This document shows, one piece after another, positions 7,629 through 15,886 of a DNA stretch of 43,435 nucleotides. How positions within the stretch are numbered: the first letter of the stretch is position 1; each line of letters begins with the position of its first letter. The position numbers were made by a program, and so were the translations under genes. The notes under the pieces were generated by a model. It did no database searches. It saw nothing but the letters and a program-made list of their open reading frames with translations, and was not told the origin of the DNA. Source of the stretch: a virus; the IMG/VR virus record IMGVR_UViG_3300005288_000020, positions 132 to 43,566 of that record, one strand, 5' to 3'.

Positions 7629-7988
7629 TTGTCGTTAGATATGATCCATCACATCGACGCGGTATTCGTATCGGTCCCGGCAACGCGCACAGCGATGACT
7701 GGCGGCGGCTACGTCGATGGGATATTCGTCCCTGGCTCGACCACCACCGAACCCTACGTAGTGAACATCCAGCCGGTCAGCGAGCGCGAACTCGATTTCT
7801 TGCAACAGGGTGGTGAACGGATCGTCGACGCTCGCCGGATCTACGTGAACGCGGGCAACATGCAACTGATCGACCAGACGGGCACGTGGACTTTCATCGG
7901 TCAAACGTGGAAGGCGCACAAGTGCGACAACCGTTACTGGCGCAATTACTGTAAGGTTGTTGTATCCAGAATTGACGATCAGGCCTGA
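7629..7988 (+). CDS. Head-tail joining / neck protein
   Basis: A 119-residue protein starting at TTG 7629, eight bases after AGAGGG; an ATG four codons in (7641) is the alternative. It has the motif YVVNIQPVSERELDFLQQGG and a C-terminal TWTFIGQTWKAHKCDNRYW, as in small neck proteins placed between gp10-like and tail terminator genes. Probably part of the connector. Followed two bases after its stop by the inserted endonuclease gene. Confidence 0.7.
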   Translation: MSLDMIHHIDAVFVSVPATRTAMTGGGYVDGIFVPGSTTTEPYVVNIQPVSERELDFLQQGGERIVDARRIYVNAGNMQLIDQTGTWTFIGQTWKAHKCDNRYWRNYCKVVVSRIDDQA

Positions 7989-7990
7989 CA

Positions 7991-8920
7991 ATGCCAGCCA
8001 GAACCCCAAAACACATTCGTGAAAAGCAGATGACCGAACTCGCATCTGCCGACGGTTATACGTTCGTTAGTTGGGGCGCCGAATACACCGGTAACCTCAC
8101 GAAGGTCGTAGTCAACTGTAAGATCCACGGTGACTGGACCACAAAACTTTCATACTTCACTGACATGAAGACACGTTGCCCGGGCTGTGCGATACAGCTT
8201 CGTCGCGTAGATGTGAACGTAGTCAGATCTGATATCGTTGAGTCATGCACGAAAACGGGTTACGAGTTTTTAGGATTTGTTGACGGTTACGTGAACAATG
8301 CGTCCAAGGTGAAACTTCGTTGTCGGTCACACGGTGAATGGAAAGCCACTGTTGCGCATGTGCTACACAATGCGACGGGGTGTCCTGTGTGCGGTGGTAC
8401 ACAGAAACTATTAGAGTACGACGTGATAACCCGCATCGGAGAGGTGGGGTCGCAGAAAGGATTCGTTTTCGCAGGGTGGGTTGACCGTCACGAGAATAAT
8501 TCAAGCAAGGCACGTTTACTTTGTGTTGACCATGGTGAGTGGTCAGCAGTCGTTGAGAGCATCATTCACCAAAAATCAGGATGTCCGAAGTGTGCAGTAT
8601 TTGGGTTCGTGCCGTCGAAAAGTGGGACGCTATATGCATTGCGATCCATTGATGGCGAGCACCTCAAGGTCGGAATATCCAACAAGTTTAACCAGCGACT
8701 TGCGCAGCTACAGAAACGAACACCTTTCGAGTTCGAAGTCCTACGTGGATTAAAGTTTACAAACGGTGGTGATGCGATGGCTGCCGAACAGGTGATTCAC
8801 AAAACGTTCCCGTCTGCGGGACTGGTCGGGTTCGACGGCTGCACCGAATGGTTAAAGTGGTCGCCAGATGTGATAACATGGATCGACTTGTTTTCGGGTG
8901 GTGCCTGTAATGACCAATGA
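7991..8920 (+). CDS. Homing-type endonuclease: zinc-finger (CapR-like) repeats plus GIY-YIG-like domain
   Basis: A 309-residue protein. Three tandem ~65-residue repeats each have the pattern GYxFxGxxxxYxNxxxKxxxxC-x2-HG[ED]W...CPxC, expected to bind zinc and DNA. A C-terminal nuclease-like domain begins GTLYALRSIDGEHLKVGISN, with RLAQLQKRTPFEFEVL and AAEQVIHKTFPSAGL following, matching GIY-YIG-type domains (TLYAL for GIY, KVGIS for YIG, R and E conserved). It splits the neck gene from the tail terminator gene, whose start lies within its last 11 bases. A longer relative is at 35567-36718. Codon use is more AT-rich than its neighbours. Confidence 0.82.
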   Translation: MPARTPKHIREKQMTELASADGYTFVSWGAEYTGNLTKVVVNCKIHGDWTTKLSYFTDMKTRCPGCAIQLRRVDVNVVRSDIVESCTKTGYEFLGFVDGYVNNASKVKLRCRSHGEWKATVAHVLHNATGCPVCGGTQKLLEYDVITRIGEVGSQKGFVFAGWVDRHENNSSKARLLCVDHGEWSAVVESIIHQKSGCPKCAVFGFVPSKSGTLYALRSIDGEHLKVGISNKFNQRLAQLQKRTPFEFEVLRGLKFTNGGDAMAAEQVIHKTFPSAGLVGFDGCTEWLKWSPDVITWIDLFSGGACNDQ

Positions 8921-9431
8921 GCAACTGTTCGCCATTCTGCGACCGATCATCATGCGCGTGACGGGTGTGCCCGAATGCATCCTGGCGGATCAAAACGCCA
9001 AGTCGCCAACCGGTGAATACGCGTCGATTCGACCACGCCAAAGTATCGATCAACGTGGGCAGGCTCACATCTACCCGATTAACAAGATCGGTGATCAAGT
9101 CACCGTCGACGTACGCGCTCAGATCATCGCCACAGCCAGTGTGAATTTCTACCGAGGCGACGCGATGGCACGGGTTGAGCGCCTCAAGGAGTGCAACAAG
9201 CGCCCCGACGTGTCGATAGATCTGTTCAGGGCGAAGGTGAGGTGGTTGGGTACTTCAGCCGCCAACAACCTCACAGCGCTACAGTCGGTCAACTGGGAGC
9301 AACGTGCGCAGATCAACATTCGCCTCGGTTACGAGGTGTCGAATATCAACGATATCAACAACATTCTCAGCGCCAGTATCATCGTCGAAAACGAAGACGG
9401 CGCGGTACTAGAGACGATCAACGTACCGTGA
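8910..9431 (+). CDS. Tail terminator-like (neck) protein
   Basis: A 173-residue protein starting MTNEQLFAILRPIIMRVTGV inside the end of the endonuclease gene; GGTGG provides the ribosome-binding site. It resembles the gp12-like phage neck terminator family (GEYASIRPRQSIDQRGQ near residue 34, VDVRAQIIATASVNFYRGDA around residue 65). Position between the joining protein and the sheath supports a role in closing the tail tube. Confidence 0.72.
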   Translation: MTNEQLFAILRPIIMRVTGVPECILADQNAKSPTGEYASIRPRQSIDQRGQAHIYPINKIGDQVTVDVRAQIIATASVNFYRGDAMARVERLKECNKRPDVSIDLFRAKVRWLGTSAANNLTALQSVNWEQRAQINIRLGYEVSNINDINNILSASIIVENEDGAVLETINVP

Positions 9432-9471
9432 TAGACTCTCGCGGGATTACACACCTTCTCGGAGTTAGCAA

Positions 9472-10611
9472 ATGAGCTACCCAGCAACGAATATCATTCA
9501 GATCAACACGACGATTCGTCCGGCTGGGCTCGGGACAGCTAACTTCGCAAGCGCGATGCTGTTCGCCCCGAACACCGAACTGCCGGTCGGTTTTACCGCC
9601 GATACGTACCGCACCTACTTCAGCTTGAAGGATTTGGCGGTCGACTTCGCGACGACCACTGAAACGTACAAGGCTGCAAACCGTTGGTTGGGTAGCACCC
9701 CAGCGACTCGCCAAGTTTACGTGTACGCGACAGCCCTGGCCGACGCCGACTTCTCTGTGACATTGACCAAGGCACGTACCAAGCTTTGGTGGTACTGGAC
9801 GATGGTCACCGCACCGGTTTATGCAGTGGGTGCGACTGTCACCACCATCGCCATCTGGTGTGAAGCCAACGGCAGTATGTTCATCAACAACCAGACGGGC
9901 GCTGCTGCAACTGCGATCCGTACGAACGCTGTCGGTAATATCGCCAAAACCCTAACGACTGCCGGCTATCGCCACGTGTTCACACCGACCCATGCGACCG
10001 ATGCTTACTCGGGTAACGCATTGGCCAAGCACTTTGCAGCAGTGAACTATTCAGCTGATAACTCGACCATCACCGGTGAGTTCAAGAAGTCCCCAGGCGT
10101 AGTTGCTGAAGACATCGATTCGACGTCGTACGCGAATATGCTGCTGGCGACCAACAAAGCTGTGTTCTACACCGTGGTGGACAACCAAGGGTCTGTCGAT
10201 CAGGGTCGTTGGCTGAACACTTTCACGCATAGTACGTTCGGCGAATATATCGACGATGTGGTGAACCTCGACGCTTTTATCAACGTCATGACCACTACGC
10301 TTTACAACACTCTCGCCGGTCAACCGACCAAACTAGCACAAACACCAGTTGGTCAAGCTGTACTGATCGGTGCTGCTCGTCGAGTGTGCCAGCAGTTCAT
10401 CAGCAACGGGTATCTGGGTCCGCGTAATTACATCAACCCGGACAACGGTCTGGATGCGTACACCATCGGTTTTGAGATCCTGACCAAGCCGGAAGACATT
10501 TTGAATCTGTCTGATGCTGACCGTGATGCTCGTAAATCTGCACCGATCCGCATCCGTGTGTTCCGCGCTGGCGCTATCCACGCCGTCCAAGTCAATATCG
10601 ACGTCTACTAA
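9472..10611 (+). CDS. Contractile tail sheath protein (DUF3383 family)
   Basis: A 379-residue protein, preceded by a good GGAG ribosome-binding site. DUF3383 hallmarks include an N-terminal extended arm (NIIQINTTIRPAGLGTANF), a Rossmann-like centre (VYVYATALADADFS), and a C-terminal ARKSAPIRIRVFRAGAIHAV followed by a final beta strand used in inter-subunit handshakes. Assembles around the tube and contracts on infection, so the virion is myovirus-type. Confidence 0.87.
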   Translation: MSYPATNIIQINTTIRPAGLGTANFASAMLFAPNTELPVGFTADTYRTYFSLKDLAVDFATTTETYKAANRWLGSTPATRQVYVYATALADADFSVTLTKARTKLWWYWTMVTAPVYAVGATVTTIAIWCEANGSMFINNQTGAAATAIRTNAVGNIAKTLTTAGYRHVFTPTHATDAYSGNALAKHFAAVNYSADNSTITGEFKKSPGVVAEDIDSTSYANMLLATNKAVFYTVVDNQGSVDQGRWLNTFTHSTFGEYIDDVVNLDAFINVMTTTLYNTLAGQPTKLAQTPVGQAVLIGAARRVCQQFISNGYLGPRNYINPDNGLDAYTIGFEILTKPEDILNLSDADRDARKSAPIRIRVFRAGAIHAVQVNIDVY

Positions 10612-10623
10612 GGGTGACCGCAA

Positions 10624-11031
10624 ATGTCTCTGAGTAACTTTAGCACTGACCTCTGTGTCGTCACTGTCAACGGTCGTCAGATCAAAGACTGGGGCGAGAC
10701 TGCGACACCGTACACCGACGCCCCAATCGATCCGAAGGCAGCGCTTCGGCGCGGCCAGGGCGGTAACGCCATTCGCCTCAACCGGATTAACCCGGGGCGT
10801 GCGGTAAGCCTGTACCTCAACCCGGGGTCACCCGACTCGGCGTACCTGCAAGGTCTCCACACGTCGAACGCCAACATCACGCTCACTTACACGCAGATTG
10901 GCACGCTTGAAACTGCTCTCGGTGTCGAAGGCGTGATGGTGAACGATGGCGAGCGTGGTCGCGGCGGTATGACCATCAACGACGATCAGTTCATGTTCGA
11001 GTTCAACAACTGGACGGCGACCAGGGGTTAA
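10624..11031 (+). CDS. Tail tube protein (DUF3277 family)
   Basis: A 135-residue protein directly after the sheath. The sequence VTVNGRQIKDWGE near residue 13 and a C-terminal GGMTINDDQFMFEFNNW match DUF3277 tube proteins (beta-barrel hexamers). The short size and place between sheath and tail chaperone are typical. Confidence 0.85.
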   Translation: MSLSNFSTDLCVVTVNGRQIKDWGETATPYTDAPIDPKAALRRGQGGNAIRLNRINPGRAVSLYLNPGSPDSAYLQGLHTSNANITLTYTQIGTLETALGVEGVMVNDGERGRGGMTINDDQFMFEFNNWTATRG

Positions 11032-11034
11032 TCG

Positions 11035-11439
11035 ATGAGTCAAGTTAAAGCATTCACCGTTGGTGCGCGGACGTTCAACGCCGCGCAGGCCAGCGCCGTG
11101 AAGCAGGATGAACTATTGAGCATGCTCACGGTGCCTCTGATGGAACGTGCCATGGGTGCCGCTCAGCTCGGTAAAGAACTTGACGACGCGGTACTCGGCC
11201 CGATGTTCATGTCGATGAACCACGCGGCCAAGGTCAAGATTGCTGAGATCCTGATGAATCAGGTGTTTATCGCCGGGACGAGTATCCCGGTAACCATCGA
11301 TGATTTCTCGGGTCGGATGGTTGAATATAACCAATTGCTCGCGAAGCTATTGCGTTTCAACCTTTCTGATTTTTTCGATTGGCTGCCGCTCGTCCTCGTC
11401 GCAGAGGGTCAGACGGCAGCACCCGAAAACGCTCAATAG
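11035..11439 (+). CDS. Tail assembly chaperone, short (G-like) product
   Basis: The zero-frame product is 134 residues and mostly helical. It carries a -1 slippery heptamer near its 3' end, so part of the ribosomes would make the longer G-T fusion. In contractile and long-tailed phages such chaperones wrap the tape measure during tube assembly and are absent from virions. The place between the tube and tape measure genes and the frameshift signal are the main evidence. Confidence 0.82.
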   Translation: MSQVKAFTVGARTFNAAQASAVKQDELLSMLTVPLMERAMGAAQLGKELDDAVLGPMFMSMNHAAKVKIAEILMNQVFIAGTSIPVTIDDFSGRMVEYNQLLAKLLRFNLSDFFDWLPLVLVAEGQTAAPENAQ

Positions 11440-11609
11440 TCAACTGGTATCTGATGCGCCCATGTACGGGGGTGGATGGTGTTTGCCCTCCCCTATGCAC
11501 CTGGGCGCAGTTGAACGACGGAACTTACAGCCTCGCTGACGTGGAACGCTTCAACGTCACAATTCAAGAACTTGTCGCCGTCAGGGTGGCGCAGATTACT
11601 CCGACATAG
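11035..11609 (+). CDS. Tail assembly chaperone, frameshifted (G-T-like) product
   Basis: Join of 11035-11376 and, after a -1 shift, 11376-11609. The fusion continues from LSDFF into RLAAARPRRRGSDG and ends with a compact domain (CTWAQLNDGTYSLADVERFN, then TIQELVAVRVAQ) resembling the T portion of other phage chaperones. That domain has no start codon with a convincing ribosome-binding site of its own: an ATG at 11452 has none, and the first half ends at a stop inside the overlap. This supports translation by frameshifting. Confidence 0.78.
11370..11420 (+). promoter_or_regulatory. Programmed -1 ribosomal frameshift signal
   Basis: Heptamer T-TTT-TTC at 11370-11376 in the zero frame (X-XXY-YYZ rule), five-base spacer, then a 7-bp stem GCTGCCG (11382-11388) / CGGCAGC (11414-11420). 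The -1 frame has a stop (TGA, 11367-11369) just before the heptamer, so the slip must occur at or after it. Confidence 0.83.
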
Positions 11610-11618
11610 GTGACACAA

Positions 11619-13004
11619 ATGGCAAACGTACTCACCAGCTTCCTTGTCGGTATTGGTTGGGACACGTCGGACTTCGACAAAGGCACCCGCGAAATTGAGC
11701 GCGGCATGCAAGGGGTTAAGGTGTCCGCCCTCGGCATCAGCGCCGCCATTCTCGGGGTGTTCGCTGGTGTAGCCGGTGCGGCTGTTGGTACCGCCCAACG
11801 CGTCGACCAGCTCTCTCTCGCCACGCAGAACCTGAACACGAATAAGCAGTTCGTGTCGAACCTGGGTGGCGCTATGAAGCTAATGGGCGGCGATGCGGCT
11901 GCTGCCCTGACAGAAGTGCGTGGGATTGAGGAAGCACTTACCAACCTACAAGTCAAAGGTGAGATCGGCCCATTCTCCGACCTTGCTGTCGCAGGGGTGG
12001 ACATCTCCAACCTGACGAACAAGTCGACCGCCGAGGGGTTCCTATCGGAACTCTCCGACCAACTCCCGAAACTGAATAATAATCAGCGTCAATCTGTCCA
12101 GCAATCGCTCGGCCTATCCGACGCCACGATGAAAGCGCTCAGTGGTGGTAGTCAGCAGTTCGAAGCGTTGGTGCAACGCTCTCAGGACTTGACCGGTACG
12201 ATCACGCAGCTCACCGATAATTCGAGAAAGCTCAGCGACCAGATGGCCGAGTTCGGTCTGCGTATGACTGGGATTACGAACGAGCTGACTGAGAAAACAC
12301 TTCCTGGTTTGATCAATCTGTCAACTTGGGCGAATCGGTTCATCGAGAAACATCGCGATGATATCTCGGGTGTGATCGACACGGTCGCTGAACACCCGGG
12401 CTCGACAGCCGCGCTCGGGGGTGGAGCATTAGCGGCGGCACTCGGCGCCTTGACCTCGAAACTGGGATTGAAAACCCTCGGTGGGGTGGCGTCTAAGGTC
12501 GGTACAGCGGGCATGATCGTCGGCGGCGCAACACTCGCCACGGACGTAACATTCGATACTCTCGAAACACATTTCCCCGGTCTGAAGTCGTTCGAGCAGA
12601 ATGTGGACCAAGGCGCTCGTAACATGGGTCTCGGTAAACTCGTCGATTTTTCTGACTGGTTGTTTAATACCGAGACAGCACCGTCGAATACCCCATCGTG
12701 GTACGACAAGCAACAACCTGCCGATCTGACGTCACCGAATGGTTACACGCCGATCCCGTTGACGGACCCTGCAAGTTACACGCCCGACGCCATGTCAACA
12801 CCATACAAGGATGTCACTCCTCGCACCGAGGAAGACAATGACGCACTGGTGAAGGCGATCCAAGCGGCGAAGGTAAGCGTCTCCAACAATGTGAATTTGA
12901 ATGTCACGCTGGATGGTCAAGCCATTGATGCCAAAATCACCGAAGTTACAGAGCGCGCCAATTACAGTACAATCGATGACGTCCGCTCTTCGACATCGAG
13001 GTAA
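11619..13004 (+). CDS. Tail tape measure protein
   Basis: A 461-residue protein. The ATG at 11619 is preferred over a GTG three codons earlier because of its spacing from AGG. Residues ~31-55 form a hydrophobic helix (ISAAILGVFAGVAGAAVG) and a second Gly/Ala-rich hydrophobic region lies at ~265-305, typical of tape measures that insert in membranes. The rest is helical, Gln/Asn/Ser-rich. At ~1.5 angstrom per residue a tail of roughly 70 nm is predicted (inference). The gene lies after the chaperone pair and before the baseplate genes. Confidence 0.82.
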   Translation: MANVLTSFLVGIGWDTSDFDKGTREIERGMQGVKVSALGISAAILGVFAGVAGAAVGTAQRVDQLSLATQNLNTNKQFVSNLGGAMKLMGGDAAAALTEVRGIEEALTNLQVKGEIGPFSDLAVAGVDISNLTNKSTAEGFLSELSDQLPKLNNNQRQSVQQSLGLSDATMKALSGGSQQFEALVQRSQDLTGTITQLTDNSRKLSDQMAEFGLRMTGITNELTEKTLPGLINLSTWANRFIEKHRDDISGVIDTVAEHPGSTAALGGGALAAALGALTSKLGLKTLGGVASKVGTAGMIVGGATLATDVTFDTLETHFPGLKSFEQNVDQGARNMGLGKLVDFSDWLFNTETAPSNTPSWYDKQQPADLTSPNGYTPIPLTDPASYTPDAMSTPYKDVTPRTEEDNDALVKAIQAAKVSVSNNVNLNVTLDGQAIDAKITEVTERANYSTIDDVRSSTSR

Positions 13005-13007
13005 CCC

Positions 13008-13664
13008 GTGAGCATTGTTCAACTCTTCACCAAACAGGCGCCGACCATCGCGGGTTACTCATTTGACGCGGTGCTCGAAGACACGTTCGAAGCCACGGTT
13101 GATGTGACCACGTATCCTATCGAGTCGGGTGTGCGCGTTTCTGACCATAGGATCTTACAGCCGTTTAAGTGGTCGATGGTCGGCGCGGTGAGTAACAATC
13201 CTCTCAAGATACAGTTAACGGATTTTCTCGGTGGTGCACTGTCCAACCTGACGAACAACCCCCTGGTAGCCAGTATCGCTGGTCTATCGGCGGGTTTCCT
13301 GGCGGGCAGCGACGAGACACGTGCCAGCACCACGTTACAATTTCTCATCGTGCTGATGCAGTCGGGCGACCCTTTCGATATCGACGCAGGCGACATCACA
13401 CTGCGTAACATGGTGATTACACGGCTATCACGTACCAAAGATCCGAGCAATGAGAACGGGTTGATATTCATCGCAGACCTACAAGAGTTGATTACCCTTG
13501 AACGTATCGCGTTTGTCGGTCCCCCGACACCTGCTGAACTGCGTGACGGTGATCCGTCAAAGTCCGCGATTACGCGTGCGATTAATCGCGGACAGAAAAT
13601 GATCGCGGACACGAAGGCTGCCGTCACCGCGCAGGTCGACACCGTTCTCGAGAGTATTTTCTAA
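13008..13664 (+). CDS. Baseplate / Dit-like tail protein
   Basis: A 218-residue protein using GTG at 13008. The N-terminal half (FDAVLEDTFEATVDVTTYPI, then GVRVSDHRILQP) matches the beta domain of Dit-like phage tail proteins that join tube and baseplate; the C-terminal third is helical. Its one-base junction with the next gene and its place after the tape measure support a role at the distal tube end. Confidence 0.72.
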   Translation: MSIVQLFTKQAPTIAGYSFDAVLEDTFEATVDVTTYPIESGVRVSDHRILQPFKWSMVGAVSNNPLKIQLTDFLGGALSNLTNNPLVASIAGLSAGFLAGSDETRASTTLQFLIVLMQSGDPFDIDAGDITLRNMVITRLSRTKDPSNENGLIFIADLQELITLERIAFVGPPTPAELRDGDPSKSAITRAINRGQKMIADTKAAVTAQVDTVLESIF

Positions 13665-13960
13665 TGGTTGAAATCCCGATCCTGAGCGGCTCGACCAACG
13701 CACATCAGCGGTTTTCGATCCAGCTCGGTGTGAACTTGATCAACTTCGAAATCGATTACGTCTCGTATCTCGACAACCCCGCGTGGTCGATGAACCTGTA
13801 TCGAGACGGCTCACCACTGGTGCGCGGTGCCATGCTCGAGCCAGGATGCGATGTGATCGCCAACTACCGCGCAAATATCGGTCTACTCATCTTCGTGGGT
13901 GATCCCGTGACCCTGGATAACCTCGGTATCGCGAACCATCTCGTGTGGGTGACCGAATGA
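13664..13960 (+). CDS. Baseplate plug protein
   Basis: A 98-residue beta-rich protein with the pattern RFSIQLGVNLINFEIDYVSY, then WSMNLYRDG, and a C-terminal NLGIANHLVWV, matching small plug proteins of minimal myovirus baseplates (the Pam3 plug type). It would seal the hub channel. Overlaps the next gene's ATG by four bases. Confidence 0.72.
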   Translation: MVEIPILSGSTNAHQRFSIQLGVNLINFEIDYVSYLDNPAWSMNLYRDGSPLVRGAMLEPGCDVIANYRANIGLLIFVGDPVTLDNLGIANHLVWVTE

Positions 13961-15381
13961 GTAATGGTCGCACATGGTCGATGGACATTAACGGTCAACC
14001 GTATATCGCACCACAGACGGGGTTTCGGATGTTCCGCGTGCAATTCGATATCCAGATCAGCCCGGGCGATGCGCTATCGCTCGCTGACATCAGGCTCACC
14101 AATCTGGTAAAGCCGACCGATATTCAGCAGGGTTCATCGATTGTATTTCGAGCGGGCTTCGAGGATGCGAACGACACGATTTTCATTGGCTACGTGACCA
14201 ACATCTTGCGTGAACGCACACCGGGTTCGACTGAGGTTATCACTCGTCTCATCTGTAAGTCCGGTGACCCCGTCAAGGATCGTGGGTCGGCACAGGGGTC
14301 ATATGGTCGCGGAACAAAGATTGTCGACGTCCTGCGCGATCTGGCGCGCTCGTGGCCCATACAACTGGATATCGACGAGAGTCAATTCAACGACTCCCCA
14401 TTGCTCGTTAGTGGGTACAACACGAACGGCGACATCCCCACCATTCTGTTCAACCTCGGTTACGCGTATGGCTTCGAATGGGTACAGGAACGCGGTCGTT
14501 TGATCGTGACCCGCCGTACGTTCCCGCGCACCGTATCGCCGACACTCATTAACCAGTTCACCGGTATGCAGGGTATCCCCGAATTGACTCGTGGGCCTGA
14601 TGGGTTGGGCGTGTTCGTCAGTGTGAAGATGAATCCATACTTCAGGGTCAACGGTCGTATCACAATTCAGAGCGAGTTCACCACGTACAACACCGGTAAC
14701 CTGTATTTCACCGAACTCGGCGGCGATGCCACAGCCAACGGTGATTACAACATTTTCGCATTGCGTCATCGCGGGGATAGTCACGGCAACCTGTGGTCTA
14801 CCGAGATCGACGGGATTCGTGAAGGTGCTGTTGCACCACCTGCTGGCGCCGTACCGAATTCAGTGACTACGACTGGTGTATTGGTGTGGGGCGCTCGGGT
14901 CGATCAAGCGTTCCGTGTTCGCGTGCGTCAGATGGGTAGCAACCTGAACATCAATCCTGACTGGTTGATGGCTGTGATGGGGTTCGAGACGGGTTACTCG
15001 TTCGACCCGACCACCAGTAACCCTAGCAGCTCGGCGACGGGTCTGATCCAGTTCCTCGAAGCCACAGCGCGTGGACTTGGTACGACGACGACTGCACTGC
15101 GCCGCATGACTGCCGTTCAACAACTGGATTACGTCGAGAAGTATTTCGCGCAGTATGCGAGCCGGATCACGAACCTGGGGGATTGCTACATGGCGGTGTT
15201 GTGGCCGGTAGCGATGGGTCGTCCAGACTCGTACGTAATGTGGACGAAGGTCGGGCAGTACGCTGCTCAGTACGCTGCAAACGCAGGGTTGGACGTGAAC
15301 CGGGATGACGAGATCACACGGGGTGAAGCAGTCGCCCGCGTGAATACATCGCTGATGCGCGGGCAACAGTTTGCGCAGTGA
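13957..15381 (+). CDS. Baseplate hub protein fused to a lytic transglycosylase domain
   Basis: A 474-residue protein; ATG 13957 overlaps the preceding stop and is preferred over an earlier in-frame ATG. The first ~280 residues form a gp27/protein D-like hub (RLTNLVKPTDIQQGSSIVF; VSGYNTNGDIPTILFNLGYA). From about residue 325 a soluble lytic transglycosylase fold appears: WLMAVMGFETGYSFDP with the likely catalytic Glu, then SSATGLIQFLEATA, and a YVEKYFAQYASRI helix. The fusion gives the baseplate a peptidoglycan-cutting activity for DNA entry. A separate endolysin is encoded at 20446-20865. Confidence 0.83.
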   Translation: MSNGRTWSMDINGQPYIAPQTGFRMFRVQFDIQISPGDALSLADIRLTNLVKPTDIQQGSSIVFRAGFEDANDTIFIGYVTNILRERTPGSTEVITRLICKSGDPVKDRGSAQGSYGRGTKIVDVLRDLARSWPIQLDIDESQFNDSPLLVSGYNTNGDIPTILFNLGYAYGFEWVQERGRLIVTRRTFPRTVSPTLINQFTGMQGIPELTRGPDGLGVFVSVKMNPYFRVNGRITIQSEFTTYNTGNLYFTELGGDATANGDYNIFALRHRGDSHGNLWSTEIDGIREGAVAPPAGAVPNSVTTTGVLVWGARVDQAFRVRVRQMGSNLNINPDWLMAVMGFETGYSFDPTTSNPSSSATGLIQFLEATARGLGTTTTALRRMTAVQQLDYVEKYFAQYASRITNLGDCYMAVLWPVAMGRPDSYVMWTKVGQYAAQYAANAGLDVNRDDEITRGEAVARVNTSLMRGQQFAQ

Positions 15382-15519
15382 TTAACCCCTTCTCTGCTGC
15401 GGCATCGGTACGAATGTGTATTGGTCCCTACCGTGGTGGTGAACGTACCAATAGTCACTGTCGAGACGGTTCATCAGTTCCCGAAAGGTGTACAACCGCG
15501 TAGCGAGTGTGCGTTTCAT
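15382..15519 (-). CDS. Hypothetical 45-residue protein, last gene of second leftward cassette
   Basis: Starts MKRTLATRLYTFRELMNRLD, then a Tyr/His-rich DYWYVHHHGRDQY segment and a basic tail. Four-base overlap with the preceding gene. It ends tail-to-tail, one base from the stop of the hub gene, with no terminator between. No family recognised. Confidence 0.6.
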   Translation of the reverse strand: MKRTLATRLYTFRELMNRLDSDYWYVHHHGRDQYTFVPMPQQRRG

Positions 15520-15653
15520 TTGCTATCCCTCCGTGCCCGAGTCCACCCATCGATCCACTTGTTCGCTGACCACGGGGTCGTATCACCGAATGGGTTTGCG
15601 TCCTTCGACTTGCCGCCCAGGAACGCCGCGTAACCTTGCTCGAATGGTGTCAT
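15516..15653 (-). CDS. Ribosome modulation factor-like (RMF/CrpP-like) small protein, second copy
   Basis: A 45-residue protein starting MTPFEQGYAAFLGGKSKDAN and ending with NKWIDGWTRARRD. It keeps the [EQ]G[WY]xAFxxG ... [KR]W[IR]xGWxxA layout of RMF-like proteins and pairs with the protein at 5543-5680, though sequence identity is low. Start and stop are both shared (ATGA) with neighbouring genes. A role in host ribosome control is inferred only. Confidence 0.62.
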   Translation of the reverse strand: MTPFEQGYAAFLGGKSKDANPFGDTTPWSANKWIDGWTRARRDSK

Positions 15654-15820
15654 TTGGCACGCTCAAAAGTGAAGGTGTAGGTCACGGTACCGAGGGGTCG
15701 TTCACCTTTATTATCTTCGACGCGCACCGATACCTCACCATTTGCACCGGCATCTTCAATAGCTTTTTCGATCATTTCTTTTGCCTGATCGACAGTAAGT
15801 TTGTTCAGTTCGATAATCAT
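15650..15820 (-). CDS. Hypothetical 56-residue acidic protein, first gene of second leftward cassette
   Basis: Starts MIIELNKLTVDQAKEMIEKA, an amphipathic helix, followed by two strands (VSVRVEDNKGERPLG and VTYTFTFERAK). AGAGGA lies ~9 bases before the ATG. It is transcribed leftward from site 3 (15847-15875) against the surrounding late genes. Clear codon structure and coupling to the next gene support it; function unknown. Confidence 0.7.
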   Translation of the reverse strand: MIIELNKLTVDQAKEMIEKAIEDAGANGEVSVRVEDNKGERPLGTVTYTFTFERAK

Positions 15821-15846
15821 GATTCGATTCCTCTGCTGTGTACCGA

Positions 15847-15875
15847 CACTGTATCACTCGTGACGAATCCGTCAA
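15847..15875 (-). promoter_or_regulatory. Leftward promoter with embedded dyad operator (site 3)
   Basis: Leftward TTGACG (15875-15870) and TACAGT (15853-15848, 16-base spacer). Dyad TGACGAATCCGTCA overlaps the -35 box. Drives the three-gene cassette 15820-15382. Confidence 0.72.
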
Positions 15876-15886
15876 TCCCTACCGGT

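Noticed and set aside
11452-11609. Separate gene starting at ATG 11452 for the second tail chaperone domain
   Set aside because: No ribosome-binding site before that ATG, whereas a full -1 frameshift signal joins it to the upstream gene.
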